DNA of 64,000 nucleotides, taken from assembly GCA_024114885.1 (NCBI GenBank), contig CP099422.1, forward strand, positions 1,984,001 to 2,048,000, read 5' to 3'. Below, one piece after another: positions 1 to 11,579 of the stretch. The notes beneath the pieces are model-generated. The model made no database searches and had not been told where the DNA came from. It saw nothing but the letters and a program-made list of their open reading frames with translations. A program made the translations under genes and the position numbers. The first letter of the stretch is position 1, and every line of letters begins with the position of its first letter. The DNA is from Septoria linicola (lineage: Eukaryota; Ascomycota; Dothideomycetes; Mycosphaerellales; Mycosphaerellaceae).

Positions 1-527
1 ACAGCACTTAGACAAGGTCCCCAAAAGCGAACCCACGGTGATGCAACTTTTGATCAAATTATCGATGGACTTGCAGCGTAATGCACATATGATGTTGAGG
101 CTCGACATGTTCAAATCGATCACGTGTCTGAGATCGGACTGTGAAGTCCAGAGCTGACAGCTCGACCCCTCCATCGACCCTCTTTCGCTACGCGCTGGAA
201 AGCGGCTTTTCTGCTCGCTGTCGCACAAAGCCAGCTGTCATTGCTATCTTGCGTCGCGGCGGGTATAGAGTTTAGAACAGCGTTGCAATAGGCCGGCGCT
301 GCTCGCTGCCATTGGTAAGGCCAGGTCGATAATGGACTATTTGTCAGTGACATAGTCGCTGACACCTCGTTGTACGTCGAGGCGGAGGGTTTTCCGTTCG
401 CAGAATGTGTAGGATCTCCAGGTATAAGTAGTTGTTCGAAGACGAGGGAGTTCCATCAAGGTCCTCATATCTGAAGCCAGCCAACCAATCAACTCCAGCA
501 AACGCATATTAGCTCTCCAATCCCATC
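1..527. promoter_or_regulatory. Upstream region of the GFA-domain gene
   Basis: No convincing gene is seen here. A TATA-like stretch (ggtataagta, about 420-430) and a CCAAT-type motif (ccaaccaatc, 481-490) lie within 110 bp of the start codon at 528 and probably belong to that gene's core promoter. The reading frames in the first 400 bases lack coding character. Confidence 0.4.
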
Positions 528-998
528 ATGTCGTCCGGAAGCTGTGCCTGCGGTGCCATTGGCATCAAGACTACTGGTGATGTCCAAACCAAGGCTCTCT
601 GCCACTGCGCCGACTGCAAAAAGGTACGTTCGTGATGCGTTATATGTTGCGTGCATTGGCTAATGCTAGCACCGCAGATTACCGGAAGCACGTATTCCAC
701 CAACATCATCGTTCCCGGCGTTGAAGTGACCAAGGGATCTCTCAAGAAGTGGACCAAGACCGCCGACTCAGGCAACCCAATCACCTCTGTCCTATGTGGC
801 GAATGTGGCTCGACTCTGTACCGGGAGGGTCCAACCTTTGGCGATGCAAAGGTGATTAAGGTCAGAATCTTGGACGGCAACGCTCTCGAGGAAGCCTCGC
901 CTGGCGTTGAGCTTTACACAAAAGACAGAATCAGCTGGGTATCGGCCGTGAACGGGGCCGGCCAAATGGTTGGCATGCCAGACAGCGCAGATGCATAG
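528..998 (+). CDS. GFA / CENP-V domain protein (glutathione-dependent formaldehyde-activating family)
   Basis: Two exons, 528-623 and 678-998, give a 138-aa protein. The intron has a gtacgt donor and a gcag acceptor. The N-terminus reads SCACGAI, followed by LCHCADCKK, which crosses the splice junction, and later LCGECGS. These are the three Cys clusters that bind structural and catalytic zinc in the GFA fold. Members of this fold include glutathione-dependent formaldehyde-activating enzymes, but most fungal paralogues have no known substrate, so a role in thiol-adduct detoxification is inference. The length is normal for a single GFA domain and no targeting signal is seen. The start was chosen because it is the only ATG that places the first Cys cluster in frame. 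Confidence 0.88.
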
Positions 999-1549
999 AG
1001 CGCATCCTTGCTAGAAGCCGGTAGACGAATTTGTCGTCTTCGTACTAGGTGGATGCTTAGAACAGTCAACTGCGAGTTCTTCGATCTCGTGCCAGCGTTT
1101 TCATTCTCCGGCAATCATCATTCTATCGTCCGCAACAGCCGTTGGAATGCTCAGATCGTATTATGGGCGCCGAGGGTCCTGCATGCAGAAGTGCTGCAGA
1201 TTGGTGCTTGTGTAGGGAGGTGTCAGAAGCTATGTCAGACTTGGCGGCGACTGACACGTATGTGTGGCTTCGGCGGATTCAGTCTCGGCAGATTCAGATT
1301 TGATATCTCAAGGACGCCGCAGAGGCCGCACAGACAGACAGGTGAGTAGGCTAAAGTCACCTTGGACCAGGTCGATTCCGATGCTTCCGCGAACATACTG
1401 CAATACACAAGTGCAGTGTATTAGGCGCAGCTCAAGTTCCATTTGCAATGAAGCAGCATATGAAGTCGCCATAATCCCGGCAGGTACGCGTTGCAACATG
1501 CCTGTGACCGCGCGTCGAAGTATCGGTCAAATCAACAGGATATCATCTT
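999..1549. other. Intergenic region between convergent genes
   Basis: About 550 bp between the GFA gene (+) and TFB5 (-), presumably holding both 3' UTRs. Only short open frames without coding character are present, and I recognise no repeat or RNA gene. Confidence 0.4.
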
Positions 1550-1824
1550 TTACTCTTCTTCCGAGCTCTCTTCTGGCTCTCTGACTGTGTCCTTGAGTTT
1601 CTGAAAGTTGTCAGCGTGCAATAGAGCGGGCGAATGAAAGAACAAGAACGCACATCCTTGAGAAGGGCTTTTAGGTCGTCGTGCTTTTTCGCGTTGACAA
1701 GCACATGCTCGTCGTCAATGTCCTCGATAATGATACTGTGGGAATTGTCCTGGTCAATTCTCACGATGATGGCCTTGATCGATGGGTCACACTGGACGAG
1801 CACTCCTAGCTTTGCTGTTAGCAT
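1550..1824 (-). CDS. TFB5: TFIIH core subunit Tfb5 (TTDA/GTF2H5 homologue)
   Basis: Exon 1 (1654-1824) and exon 2 (1550-1600) encode a 73-aa protein; the intron 1601-1653 has a gtgcgt donor and ttcag acceptor. The core LVQCDPSIKAIIVRID and the later DDEHVLVN match the small Tfb5/TTDA family closely, and the length is typical (about 70 aa). Tfb5 stabilises the TFIIH subunit p52/Tfb2 and stimulates the XPB/Ssl2 ATPase in nucleotide-excision repair and transcription initiation, in the nucleus. The start MLTAKLG aligns with the usual Tfb5 N-terminus. Splicing to exon 2 adds an acidic tail (EPEESSEEE). Reading straight through the donor instead gives a longer, non-conserved C-terminus. Confidence 0.9.
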
Positions 1825-2386
1825 GAGTCGGAATTCATTCATGCCCGCGACCTGCCCTGCATTGCTTTCGGCATACTGTATCCCGTTCGATTCGATAATG
1901 ACTTGCTTCTGAAGTATAATGCTTCGGGCGGTGTTCGTGGGATGGCGATGAACGTGAAGGAGTGATACCGGTCGCACTTTCTTTGTTAAGCGACATGCAG
2001 GGATCAGGTGTGGCGTTACGCCGCAAGTGATTCGTGCATGAGCTGTGTTTCTAACACTTCAACTTCTAAATCTTTCAAAACAACACTCACCAAAACAACC
2101 TCACTTGCCAGAATTTTGCCAAAGCCTATGCCAAAGCCGTGACTGGGACAGTACATCGCTGGACAAACAAGACTAACTCGTCTTGTTTCAGGTTGATCGC
2201 AGCAACGTTGACCCAGACGTCATCCTCAAGAATGTAGACGCGTCCAGCCTCACTCGGATTTTACGGACTCTCTCTCCCGCAAGACGACCCCGTTTTACAG
2301 AGCAGGAGGAGAAATCTCTCAACGACGGCGCAGCTCGACACAACCTCACAAATTCGACGATCACAGCACAACAAAATTGACCCAGC
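1825..2386. promoter_or_regulatory. Divergent promoter, TFB5 / membrane protein gene
   Basis: A 562-bp region between divergent start codons at 1824 (-) and 2387 (+). It is rich in ACAA/CAAC and other A/C runs near 2060-2110 and 2330-2380, typical of fungal 5' UTRs. No additional gene is seen. The short open frame at 2183-2380 (+) is probably leader sequence. Confidence 0.4.
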
Positions 2387-3100
2387 ATGGAAATCTTCAC
2401 TCGCAACCGCCTGGTAGCAGGCATTCTTCTGCCACTCACTGTGGTATACGCTCAGAACAATGATGGAGCAGACATCGCAAGCTCCATCTACCCAGACTCA
2501 AGCACTTCATCCACAGCAACGAGTTTCAGCTCCAGTACACCGAGCAACACAAACGACAACAGCACCGACGACCGGAATTCCGACACAGGCGGCCTTGTGC
2601 ACTACTACTTCGTCTTCCTCGCACTCATAGTCATCCTCGCCTTCCTCGGCAGCTACCTCATCTACCGGCGCAAGCGCAAAGCCGCCTCCACGGCAATCAT
2701 TTACCACCACGGTCAACACGGAGCTCTTCAGCAAGACGTCGGAGTCTGGGATCCTTCGCGCGCGAGACGGAGGTACTGGCAAGGGCGGTGGAGATCGACA
2801 GAGGAGACGCACAGAGATGAGGGATTGAATGAGAATGGAGAAGCTCCGCCACCGTACATGCCAAAGGGACAGCAGCCAGGGGATGTGGAGGCTGGGAATG
2901 GCGTTGCAGGTGGTGCACCTGCTGTGCCGTTGCAGACGCTGTCTAGGGATCAAGCGGGACTGAAGCCGCCAGGATACGATGTTGCTGTGAGCGGGCACTA
3001 TGGACGCAGCGGTGGTGATGGAGACACAGACGCTCGTCCAGGATCCTCGGTCGGTGGTGGTCTACAGCAGCCTGCTGGAGCAGCACCACAGTATCGGTAG
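2387..3100 (+). CDS. Single-pass membrane protein with Ser/Thr-rich ectodomain and PPPY motif
   Basis: A single exon of 237 aa. Residues about 1-22 form a signal peptide ending near VYAQ. A short Ser/Thr/Asn-rich segment (about 35-65) probably forms an O-glycosylated ectodomain. Residues about 71-93 (FVFLALIVILAFLGSYLIY) are a transmembrane helix followed by the stop-transfer cluster RRKRK. The cytoplasmic tail contains PPPYM, a PY motif that could bind a Nedd4/Rsp5-type WW domain, and a Gly/Pro-rich disordered end. The layout resembles fungal type I wall-sensor-like or receptor-tail proteins, but I recognise no family. Function is unknown; ubiquitin-dependent trafficking is only an inference from the PY motif. 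Confidence 0.75.
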   Translation: MEIFTRNRLVAGILLPLTVVYAQNNDGADIASSIYPDSSTSSTATSFSSSTPSNTNDNSTDDRNSDTGGLVHYYFVFLALIVILAFLGSYLIYRRKRKAASTAIIYHHGQHGALQQDVGVWDPSRARRRYWQGRWRSTEETHRDEGLNENGEAPPPYMPKGQQPGDVEAGNGVAGGAPAVPLQTLSRDQAGLKPPGYDVAVSGHYGRSGGDGDTDARPGSSVGGGLQQPAGAAPQYR

Positions 3101-3585
3101 GCATGCTCGCGCGGGAAAGATGATGTTGAGCAAGAGGACGAGACAACACTTCAGCATTGCGTGATTAGCGTACGGGACGTTCGACGACGATTGTTTACAG
3201 CGAGGCGTTGGTAGGAAGATACTACGGCCACGGCAGTTCGCTGTTTCGCTGCAACATGATGACAGGATCAAGGTTATGATCGATTCGGAAGAGGAGTTTG
3301 GCAGACTATGGTGTTCTCTGAAAGCTAGAGAGTCACTACTTCGCAGCGCGCGAAATCTGTACAAAAAGCTTTTCTACCAAGGCACAATCCTCACTTCTCC
3401 TGTGTTATCATCCATCTCCATGTGCGTGCCACTCTCGCCATCTTTGGTCAATAGTGACAGCCGCACGGCATTATTCGCGCCGTCTTCTGTTTTACCCGGC
3501 ACAATATGTCCTCCCTTACCAAAGTCATTCAATGCCGTGGCCTGGTCATTAAGTCAGCGATTGTCTTTTCTCTCTCCATCTCTCA
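3101..3585. other. Intergenic region
   Basis: About 480 bp after the membrane protein gene and before the broken SDR gene. Open frames are short and lack domain signatures. Nothing recognised. Confidence 0.35.
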
Positions 3586-4209
3586 CTAGAGCTCGAAACA
3601 GGATGAATATACCCTAAACACCGGTGCCGAAGCATTAATCTTCATCTCAGGATACTATGAAAGAACCACAACATCATCATATTCAACGCCGCTTTACTCG
3701 CAGCATAAGCGGGCCAATTCTTGTTGTTAAATGTCGCCTGTCTTGTTAAACTTCCCAGCCCAGTGGACATGAAGACAGTCTTCGGGTTTTCGGCTTTTTG
3801 TAACAGCGGGATGAATGTCTCGGCCGTTTGAGCGGAGCCTGCGACATTGGTATCGCAGGCAAGCTTAATGAGCTCGGAGATAGGAGTGGCACCTCCAGCG
3901 GGTGTTTGTGCTTCGGTTGCTATGCCCGCGTTACAGTGCAAAATGTCGAGGCGGCCGAAATTTTGGGAGATGGTGTCTGCTGCGGAGGTGAGTGAGGATG
4001 TCGATATTATGTCGACTGCAATGGGTTCGCAGTCCATAAGGCCTTGACCGCGAAGGTCTTGGACTGCGGCTTCGCCTTTGGAGGGGGGTTCGTGCTCGGA
4101 TGAAAACGTGAAAGCGTCCAAAGCGGAAGCGTTTGCGGGCAATTTCGAGCCCGAGCCCTGTGTTGGCCCCTGTGATGAGCACGATTTCTTTGTCGTTTGG
4201 TGCGGCCAT
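3586..4209 (-). pseudogene. Short-chain dehydrogenase/reductase (SDR) pseudogene with two frameshifts
   Basis: The start at 4209 opens with IVLITGANTGLGLEIA, a complete Rossmann TGxxxGxG motif. The SDR homology then switches frame at a run of six C (plus-strand G at 4083-4088): frame one gives FHVFIRARTP and the next frame continues PSKGEAAVQDL. The second block holds LDILHCNAGIA (the NAG motif), a Ser at the catalytic position (FMSTGLGS) and the YAASK active site. After ALNMMMLWFF the frame breaks again near 3645-3660. A shifted frame then resumes YPEMKINASAP, the usual post-active-site strand, before a stop at 3586. Each break could be a mutation or a base-call error, but two breaks plus a lost C-terminus favour a pseudogene. 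Confidence 0.75.
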
Positions 4210-5318
4210 GGTGTGGTAGTTACTGCTGTTTCCTACTTGCTTGTTTTGAGAGTGTACAACATGAGGGTTTGGTCCTACACTTATGGGCGCGTGGTACTAC
4301 AAAACACTCAGCGATACCTACAGCATGATTGAGGTCTGTCTGTATCTCCGTTCGGGCCTCCCATGCATATTGTCGGGATTGCTCAATGGATATCGAGGTC
4401 TAGCATAACCGTCGAGCTGTCGGACATAGAGATGCTCAAGCCCGAAGATTGTGCGGGATGCCACTGGCAATTCCTGGAGCTAAGAGACAGTCCTCCGAAA
4501 GGATCATTTAGGTGGGACGGCAAGTCTGCTTCTGGCATACATCGTCGCTGTGCTCTTTGTCACGTCGGACAGCGCGAGGAGGTGAGAGGGCGTTGTGGCA
4601 GTGTGACGGAAAGCATGAAATCAAGATCTGGGCCTGACGACGGCGACCAGGGCATGCAGGTCATAAACGCCTGGCGGAAGCTGCTCTCTTAGTGGCCCAT
4701 TTACTAGTGGTGGCTTAACGAAGCCACATCGATAGATGGAGGACTAGCGCATCGTAGCTTGATCGAGCTGTCGCAATCGAGAAAGTGCTGTTGTTGTGAA
4801 GATTGCTATACACAAACATGTGCGGACATTGGGTGGGAGTCAGCAGTGGAAGACCAAGATCAAGTGCTTGTGGCCAGCTGGCTGCAGCACACGCAAATGA
4901 TCAAAAGAGCCAAATCAAGGTGCAATGGAACTGCAAATTGAATGTCGAAACCTTGTTGGAGTAGTTAGCTGTAGAATATGTGTCCACGTAGAGCGCACAG
5001 CCTCAAGCGCCAGTGAGCTGCACTGCACCGGGGCCAGCCCAGCTCGTCTATTATACACAACACGTTCGTCAGCTCTCTCTTTTGCGTTCACGACACTCGC
5101 GCTCCTTTCTACACATCTTACTCCCTTCTCGCGCGTCTTGATGGTGTTGTTGCTGGCCGCAAACATTGAAAAGCTGGCGACCAAGACAACATCCTAGCCC
5201 GGCCAAGTGCTGACCCAGGAGATTGAGGAGCTCGGCAAGCCTGCATTATTGCCAGCTCACAACCTCAACACACGCCAACAGGACTCGCAGACAGCCGGTC
5301 AGCTGAGTGGTTGCAATA
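4210..5318. promoter_or_regulatory. Long upstream region of the tricalbin gene
   Basis: About 1.1 kb between the SDR pseudogene and the tricalbin start. No open frame here carries a recognisable domain. A pyrimidine-rich tract at about 5070-5135 (ctctctcttttgcg and cctttctacac type runs) lies about 200 bp before the start codon, as in many strongly expressed fungal promoters, and an A/C-rich leader (about 5255-5280) follows. Confidence 0.4.
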
Positions 5319-8300
5319 ATGGAGGGCACGGCCAAGGGTAACGAGGAGCTCAAGGCGCAAGGCGTGGTCGAAGCTGCTCAGGATCCCAACAGCAGCGTCA
5401 ATGCTGCCGATGCCGAGGAAGCTCTCAAGGACCACGCGCGTGCCGGAGGTGCTGCAGCCTTCGAATTCAACCCGGACGCCAGTCCTGAGGAGAAGGCTGC
5501 TCAAGCGAAGGAGGTACAACTGCAGCCTAACCAGAGCAAAGATCGTCACGAAGCTAACACAATGGACAGCGAGCAGGACCACGGCTGCACCGAAAGCACC
5601 AGACTGCTGCCTTGGTGACTGACGCCGACGATGGCTACGAGAACCCCGACCTTCCACCGCCCAGCAAGGAAGGAGCCATATCAACGATTCAGGATCCCGC
5701 AGTAGACGCGCCCGATGGAGTCGCGCCGCACGAGGACGACGAGTATGGAAAAGTAGGGTGGGCTCCTCGTTTTGGCAATCCGGGCGACGCAGACGACGAG
5801 GACGATGGACGAGATCATCAGACATTTCTAGAGGGCAAGATCGACGACAAGTTCTTTGGCGACTGGTATCACAATGCGGGGCTCATCATATTCGCATGCT
5901 TGAGCTCATGGACCATTGCAGTCTTGGGCGGAGGTCTGGGCTGGATCTTCATCCTCATGACAGTCTGCGGCACATACTACAGGACATCGTTGCGAAGAGT
6001 ACGGCGGAACTTCAGGGACGACATCATCCGGCAATTGACCAAGAACAAGCTGGAGACTGATGTGGAGTCGTTGGAATGGATCAACAACTTCATGTCGAAA
6101 TTCTGGCCAATCTATGCGCCGATCTTGTGTTCGGGAATAATCGCGTCAGTGGACCAGGTTCTGAGCACATCGACTCCAGCTTTCCTGGACAGCATGCGCA
6201 TGAAGTTCTTCACATTAGGCACAAAGCCTCCACGACTTGAGCATGTGAAGACTTACCCGCGCGAGGAGGACGACGTGATCATCATGGACTGGAAATTCAG
6301 CTTCACTCCAAACGATGTCTCCGACCTGACCACGAAACAAGTGAAGCTGAAGGTCAACCCAAAGATCGTGCTCGAAGTGCGTGTGGGTAAAGCCATGATC
6401 TCGAAGGGTCTGGATGTGATTGTCGAGGACATGGCATGTGCGGGAATCATGCGCGTCAAAATGAAGCTGATGCTTTCGTACCCGTTCGTTGAGAAAGTCG
6501 AAATCTGCTTCCTCGAAAGACCAATGATCGACTACGTCTGCAAACCACTCGGAGGTGACACGCTTGGATTTGACATCAATTTCGTCCCAGGTCTCGAAAG
6601 CTTTATCCAGGAGCAGATCCATGCCAATTTGGGACCCATGATGTACTCGCCAAACGTTTTTCCGATTGAACTCGCCAAGATGCTTGCTGGCACACCTGTC
6701 GACCAAGCTATCGGCGTGCTCCAGATCACTTTCCATGGTGCACATGGTCTGAAGAACCCAGACAAGTTCTCTGGCACTCCAGATCCATATGCCACTGTGT
6801 CGATCGACAATCGTGACGTTCTCAGCAAGACCAGAACGATCGAGGGCAATGCTAACCCAAGGTGGAATGAGACTGTCAGCATCATCTTGACAAGCCTTAG
6901 GGAGCCGCTCACTCTTGGTATCTTCGACTATAACGAGTTCCGCAAAGACAAGGAGCTCGGAATAGCAACCTTTGATCTGGAACAGCTGAGCAATGACCAC
7001 GAATTCATCAATCAGAATCTCGAGGTAATCGCCAACGGCAGACCGCGCGGTGCGGTGCAGGTCGATATCCGCTTCTTCCCTGTCATCGAAAGCCAAAAGC
7101 TTGATGATGGTACCGAGATCCCACCACCGGAGAGCCTTACTGGTATCGCAAAGTTCACTGTCGAGCAAGCCAAGGACCTCGACGGGAGCAAGTCGCTTAT
7201 TGGGCAACTCAATCCGTATGCCGTCCTGCTTCTCAATGGCAAAGAGGTGCAAATCTCGCAAAAGCTCAAACGCACGAACAACCCGATCTGGACCAATGCA
7301 ACCAAGGAGATGCTCATCACTGACCGTAAGAAGGCCAAGCTGGGACTGATCATCAAGGACGACCGCGATCTCGCATCCGATCCCATCATCGCCAGTTACC
7401 AAATCAAGCTAGATGATATGCTGAACTTGACTACCAAGGGACAAGAGTGGTACAACTTGGCGGGTGCGAAGACTGGTCGTGCGAAGATGAAGCTGCAATG
7501 GAAACCAGTTGCCTTGAAGGGCGGAGCATCCGGCGGCAATGGTTACATCGACCCTATCGGTGTCATGCGTTTCCATTTCCAAAATGCTAAGGGCCTAAAG
7601 AATCTCGACACAGTGGGCAAGTCCGATCCATATGCAAGAGTGCTTCTCTCTGGTATCCAGAAGGGCAGGACTGTGACTTTCAAGAACAATCTCAACCCCG
7701 AGTGGGACGAAGTGTTCTATGTCCCAGTGCATTCTACTCGCGAGAAACTCGTAGTGGAGGTCATGGACGAGGAGAACGTTGGCAAAGATCAGACAATGGG
7801 CCAGATCGAGATTGATGCAGCCGAGTACATTCGCCAGACCGAGACGGGAGAATATGCTGTGCAGGACAGCAAGCACGATGTCATCTCTGCTCAACTTCGG
7901 ATTGGACGCTCCCAGCCTAAGGGCGAGCTCAACTTCACCGTGGCCTTCTACCCAACTCTCAACGTTGCCGAGCCTGAAGAGGAGGAGGAAGAAGGAACCG
8001 GCGAAGAGGGCGAGAATGGCACGCGCACCAGCACAGAGGTACCAAATGGTGGCTCGGTTAGCGGCAGCCGCCATAGTAGAAGCGGTACCGTCAGCAGCTT
8101 GAAGGCTGGCTCGGTGAACAGCAAAACAGAAGAGATGCGCAAAGCACTCGCGGAGAACGAGAAGGAACAGACAGAGGCTGAGGAGGTCAAGCAACAAGAA
8201 GTGCCGAAGATCAAGATCGGCGTCGATGATCTCGTCAATTATGGTAAGCAGCAACTGACAGCCGCGAACCGTTCACAAATGCTAACATTCTCTCAGAGTC

Positions 8301-9906
8301 TGGTCTTATTGTGTTCACGATTCACGAAGGCGAGTTGGCACACTCCAACAGCTACCTTCAAGTGCTCATGGACGACATGAAATACCCTGCATGGCAGAGC
8401 GCCAAGATGAAGACACGCAATCACACGTTCAACGAGACTGGTGATGCCATGGTTCGCGAATTGGATCTTTCACGCATTACATTACGGCTCGTCACAGACA
8501 CCGATATCGAACACGACAAAGACGATGACATCAAAGCCAGAGTTGCTGCTCCGACGATCGAGACTCTCAAGCGAAGTCTCTACACCCCACAACTAATCGT
8601 AATGAAAGATGAGCACGGCCATGAAAGCAAAATCAAGGTTTCGATGCGCTACCTTCCAGTCAAGATGCAACTCGACCCCAGCGAATCATTCAACAACCAA
8701 GGCAACCTGCGTGTCGAAGTTCTGGACGCGGCTGATCTTCCTGCTGCTGACCGCAACGGATTCTCGGATCCATTCTGCAAGTTTGTACTCAACGGCAAAG
8801 AAGTGTACAAGACTGCCAAACAGAAGAAGACATTGCATCCAGCTTGGAACGAGTACTTTGAGGTACCTGTCATCAGCCGGACTGCCGCGAAGTTCCAGGT
8901 CGATGTCTATGATTGGGACTTTGGTGACAAGAATGACTTCCTCGGAGCCGCCGCTATCAATCTGGACGTGCTCGAGCCCTTCCAAGCACAGGAAGTACTT
9001 CTCAACCTCGACGGTAAGAGCGGAGTGGTTCGCTTGAAGGTGCTGTTCAAGCCAGATTACATCACAAGATCGCGACAAGGATCTTCAACGTTCAGCGGTA
9101 CTTTCGCGGCGCCTGGCAAGATTATTGGCGCGCCAGTCAAAGGTGTAGGAAAGGTCGCGAGCGGAGTTGGTGGAGGTATCTTCCGTGGAGCAACATTCGT
9201 CGGTCGTGGCTTCAAGCGAAGGACTGTCAGCGGTGCTCAAGAAGTGCCCGATGATGCAGCAGCAGAGTTGAGACCCACCAGTATGGAGTCACAAGAAGGT
9301 GCTAGCAGGCCTAGCACCGCTGCTAATGGAGGCTATGTTAATGGCAGCTCCATCGATGGAGTGGCTGGAAAGGACTCCCTCCAAGCACCGCGAACTCCTG
9401 GAGGTCACCAACGGGAATCGAGCTTCGGACAGCACTCCCTCAGCCCTGCCAGTGGTGAAATCGGCACTGCCACGATCAGCGTACTCAGCGCGACCGGGTT
9501 TCCAGAGGATGTGAAGCTGGAAGTGCACGTCCACCAAGGCAGCAAGGAGGTCATCAAGACGAAGGCCATCAAAGCCAAGACCGGAGAAGCCAGCTGGGAA
9601 GACGAGGAGAAGAAGATCGAATGCAATGCTGCTGCGCCATTCAGGCTTGAAGTCAAGAACGATAAGGTCTTCAAGGACGAGAAGCTCGGCGAAAGCACTT
9701 TCTACATCAACGACTCTGCAGGAGGCGGCGAGCGTGAGGTGCGCTGCGGCGCAGGTCATGTTGTGATCCGGACATCCTTCAGACCTACTGAAGCTGGCTC
9801 CATCGCACCCAGCACACAGTCTCCCGCAAGCAAGAAAGGCTTTGGTAAGCTACTGGGACGATCTTCTGGACGAGACCGAGAGCGCAGCGTGACGCCTTCA
9901 GGCTAG
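5319..9906 (+). CDS. Tricalbin-like multi-C2, SMP-domain ER-plasma membrane tether
   Basis: Three exons (5319-5513, 5570-8243, 8297-9906) encode 1492 aa; introns are gtacaa...acag and gtaagc...tcag, and the second junction restores NYESGLIVF. A hydrophobic hairpin at about 165-200 anchors the protein in the ER. An SMP lipid-transfer domain (about 230-435, VESLEWINNFMSKFW) follows. C2 domains begin near 456, 600, 739, 960 (degenerate), 1091 and 1345. Several C2 domains keep the Asp ligands for calcium (SGTPDPY, GKSDPYA, GFSDPFC). Yeast tricalbins tether cortical ER to the plasma membrane and move glycerolipids, and this protein has their domain order and size. The tail is Ser-rich and basic. 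The stop TAG at 9904-9906 is followed in frame by 104 more open codons (separate entry). Confidence 0.93.
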
Positions 9907-10221
9907 AGTCCCGAGGCAAACTCAAAAGTGCGAAGCGGACGCCTTGCAGAGGATAGAGAGGAACGTGTAGGACGTAGAGAGAGTCTGAAACGTACTTTGA
10001 CGTTGCAGAAACAGAAGATCAAGGAGAGAACCAAGACTTTCCTACGAAGAAGTGGCAGCACGAGCTCCTCCAAGGCCTCGCAGCATTCCATCCAGGGTCG
10101 TCGCTTGTACATGGACGATACAAGCACATCTGAAGATGGACCCAGCCCGATGTCCCTGTCCCCTAAGACTTCGAAGACAAGTAATGTTTCTACAATCAAG
10201 GCAACTAGGCGCGGTAGATGA
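9907..10221 (+). other. In-frame coding-like extension after the tricalbin stop codon
   Basis: Directly after the tricalbin TAG the same frame stays open for 104 codons to a TGA at 10219-10221. The translation is basic, helix-prone and Ser-rich (for example KQKIKERTKTFLRRSG), similar in style to the tricalbin tail and unlike the usual 3' UTR. Two routes could join it: readthrough of TAG, or use of a gtaagc donor at 9845 with an acceptor at 9927-9928 (caaaag). The second route would excise 84 nt including the stop and keep the frame. The acceptor is weak. It may equally be ancestral C-terminal sequence cut off by a recent nonsense mutation. Confidence 0.4.
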
Positions 10222-10338
10222 AAGGGGTAAACGGAAGGTAAATACTAGTGAGAGCCAATTTTGTTTAAGATACCAGTCAATGCAATTTTCATTATTCATC
10301 ATCAATACTGCATCAATACTCTCATCAATTCTCATCCA

Positions 10339-11579
10339 TCAATCATGCTCAATACTCTGCACGACCCTCTGGTGCACCGGCGGGACCCAAAATGGCAGCG
10401 GAGCGGGAGCAGTCTTTCTGCGAATTTGTGGCTTCGAAATGCCGGCCGGAGGCGCACGTGGTGGCGGGGTTGGGGCGGGATTCAGGAGAGACGCGATGCT
10501 GATGCGCTTTGGCGGTGGCGGTGGTGGTGGTGCTTCACCACAGAGCAGCAGGAGAGCAGAGGCCGCCTCGTGCTCGGCGAGGGTGTGGCCCACAATCGTG
10601 GGCATGGGCGTGTCATCTCCGAATGGAGCATCGGTGGTGGTGCGGCGCGAGGGAGCACGAAGTGGCGCGGGCGGGCGGGGGCCGTGGAGAGCTTTGAGGC
10701 GTGGGAGCTTTTTTGGTGGTGGCCTCACCTCACTGTGGTCGTTGTCGTCGTCGTCGTCGTCTTCTCTCCGTCGTTTCATCGCACCGCCAGCTGGGCTGGT
10801 CGGCGCCGCCGCGGCGTGGTGGTCGAGCCAGGCCTGGAAGTTGTCGGCGGGGTTGTTGACAGTTTCATCCCCACCTGGATCGTTGATCAGGAATTCCACG
10901 GGAGGCATCTGTACCATGCCGCCGTGGTCGAATTCGTCTTCGATCCAGGTGAGGATGTTGTCGAGGAGAAAGTCGACAGGCCTCTCCTGGCCGGCAAAGT
11001 GGGTGTCGATATGGTCGGCGTGGGCTGGGCTCACCGCCTCGGCAAAAGAAAGGGGGAGGGTCTTCTCTGAGCGGCCGACCTTGGGTTGCACCGCGATGGC
11101 TGCGCGCGCGGCGGCTTGGTCGCCGCCATTCTGGCGGAGAGCGGTGTGGTATCGGTCTAGCCGACCTTTGGCTGGCAGGCTGAGCTGCACCACGAAGGTG
11201 CACTCTGGCCGCCACAGCTTGATGCGAACAAGCTGCTGCCGCAGGTGGCGAAGATAGAGAAGCCCTGGGCCCTCTGGGCCAGCCTTCTCGGCGGCGTACT
11301 TGCTTGTCTGCACTCGATGGCTTAGTGGATGAACGAAACGCAGAGAGGGGATGGGGAAGTTGTGGCTGGTGAATCGATGAGGTGACTTACCTGGTAGCCA
11401 CTACGGCACTGCCAGTGCCAGACATCGTCTGGTATGGCCTTGGTTGGGTTCTTGTTGCGGCCGAAGGTGTCTGACGTGACCTTACGGCCGGTTTTGTGGC
11501 GTGGTTGGGAGGTCTGACCACTGGCGCAGTCGCGGTCGCTGCAGGACCAAAGCTTCTGAGGGGTGGTGGAGGAGGACAT
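10339..11579 (-). CDS. Conserved fungal protein with FGRNK / IPDDVW N-terminal domain and disordered tail
   Basis: Exon 1 (11391-11579) and exon 2 (10339-11307) give 385 aa; the gtaagt donor and tgcag acceptor join GYQ to TSKYA in frame. The N-terminal 110 residues contain KTGRKVTSDTFGRNK, then IPDDVWHWQCRSGYQ and SKYAAE. I recognise this as a pattern in a family of filamentous-fungal proteins with a conserved aromatic/Cys core, but I know no assigned biochemical function. The C-terminal two thirds are low complexity: a run of Asp codons followed by Pro-rich and poly-Pro stretches and basic KKLPRLK, suggesting a nuclear, disordered regulator. Nuclear location and regulatory role are inference. 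Confidence 0.75.

Noticed and set aside
4363..4692. 109-codon plus-strand frame starting with ATG
   Set aside because: No signal, domain or regular composition; treated as intergenic.
6215..7402. 395-codon minus-strand frame inside tricalbin
   Set aside because: Mirror frame of a conserved SMP/C2 coding region; no independent features.
10052..11257. 401-codon plus-strand frame opposite the FGRNK-domain gene
   Set aside because: Low-complexity Gly/Ser antisense of the Pro/Asp-rich minus-strand gene, which has conserved motifs and a good intron.
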